DNA of 5,293 nucleotides. Origin: an uncultured Lachnospiraceae bacterium. GTDB taxonomy: Bacteria > Bacillota > Clostridia > Lachnospirales > Lachnospiraceae. The notes beneath the pieces are model-generated. The model saw only the letters and a list, made by a program, of their open reading frames with translations. It ran no database searches and was not told the DNA's origin. Every line of letters begins with the position of its first letter. Positions within the stretch are counted from its first letter, which is position 1. Shown piece by piece: positions 5,240-5,293 of this stretch. Made by a program: the position numbers and the translations under genes. The DNA is taken from positions 1 through 5,293 of the forward strand of contig CAJTZH010000130.1 in assembly GCA_910584325.1 (NCBI GenBank). Reading direction: 5' to 3'.

Positions 5240-5293
5240 ATGATGAAACTCGTCAATGACAATATAGTCAAAGTACTCTCTGGGAAACCATTC
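5240..5293 (-). pseudogene. Fragment of a superfamily-2 (DEAD/DEAH-type) helicase, motif II region, cut by window edge and by a junction
   Basis: From the right edge the minus strand reads EWFPREYFDYIVIDEFHH. The string YFDYIVIDEFHH is the motif II (Walker B) signature of a group of SF2 helicases, in which DEFHH is usually followed by small residues such as alanines. Here helicase-like sequence stops after HH. The frame stays open to a TAA at 5051-5053, but the residues from about 5239 on (GIFMWDRR) are the out-of-frame shadow of the glycosylase gene. The rest of the N-terminal helicase part would lie right of the window. Everything downstream of motif II (motifs III-VI) is absent, so the gene is most likely truncated. 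Only 18 residues support the family call. Confidence 0.55.

Noticed and set aside
1..5293. Mobile element, CRISPR array, tRNA or rRNA gene
   Set aside because: No transposase-like frame, no regularly spaced direct repeats of CRISPR type, and no cloverleaf or rRNA-like sequence was seen.

Overview
The window looks like chromosomal DNA from an anaerobic low-to-moderate GC Firmicute, most likely a clostridial species of the Lachnospiraceae type. The evidence is strong AGGAGG-type ribosome binding sites, a perfect CIRCE element in front of groES-groEL (HrcA control, typical of Firmicutes), a clostridial-style OGG1-like DNA glycosylase, and an AraC/MsmR-type regulator beside a family-1 sugar-binding lipoprotein. 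The genus call is an inference from protein style, not from a search.

Left part (1-2088): a sugar-uptake locus. A solute-binding lipoprotein gene runs leftward off the window edge. An AraC-family regulator gene runs rightward from the same 176-bp divergent region. That region holds a 15-bp sequence present twice as a perfect inverted repeat, with a third, imperfect copy between them. The copies lie about 40-42 bp apart, which fits operator half-sites for the neighbouring regulator. The permease genes expected beyond the binding protein would lie off the left edge.

Middle part (2109-4323): the groES-groEL chaperonin operon, read leftward. It has a promoter, a perfect CIRCE operator, groES, a 124-bp spacer carrying two perfect hairpins, and groEL. 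A bidirectional terminator at 2109-2157 is shared by groEL and the araC-type gene, which converge on it.

Right part (4398-5293): an OGG1-like 8-oxoguanine DNA glycosylase gene, also leftward. It lacks a good start codon and ribosome binding site. Directly upstream, in a different frame, the last 54 bases of the window encode a piece that reads like motif II of a superfamily-2 helicase (DEFHH). This looks like a deletion or rearrangement junction that joined a broken helicase gene to a 5'-clipped glycosylase gene, or else an assembly chimera.

I see no mobile element, CRISPR array, tRNA, rRNA or clearly new multigene system. The points most worth checking are the helicase/glycosylase junction, the three-copy operator array, and the structured groES-groEL spacer.
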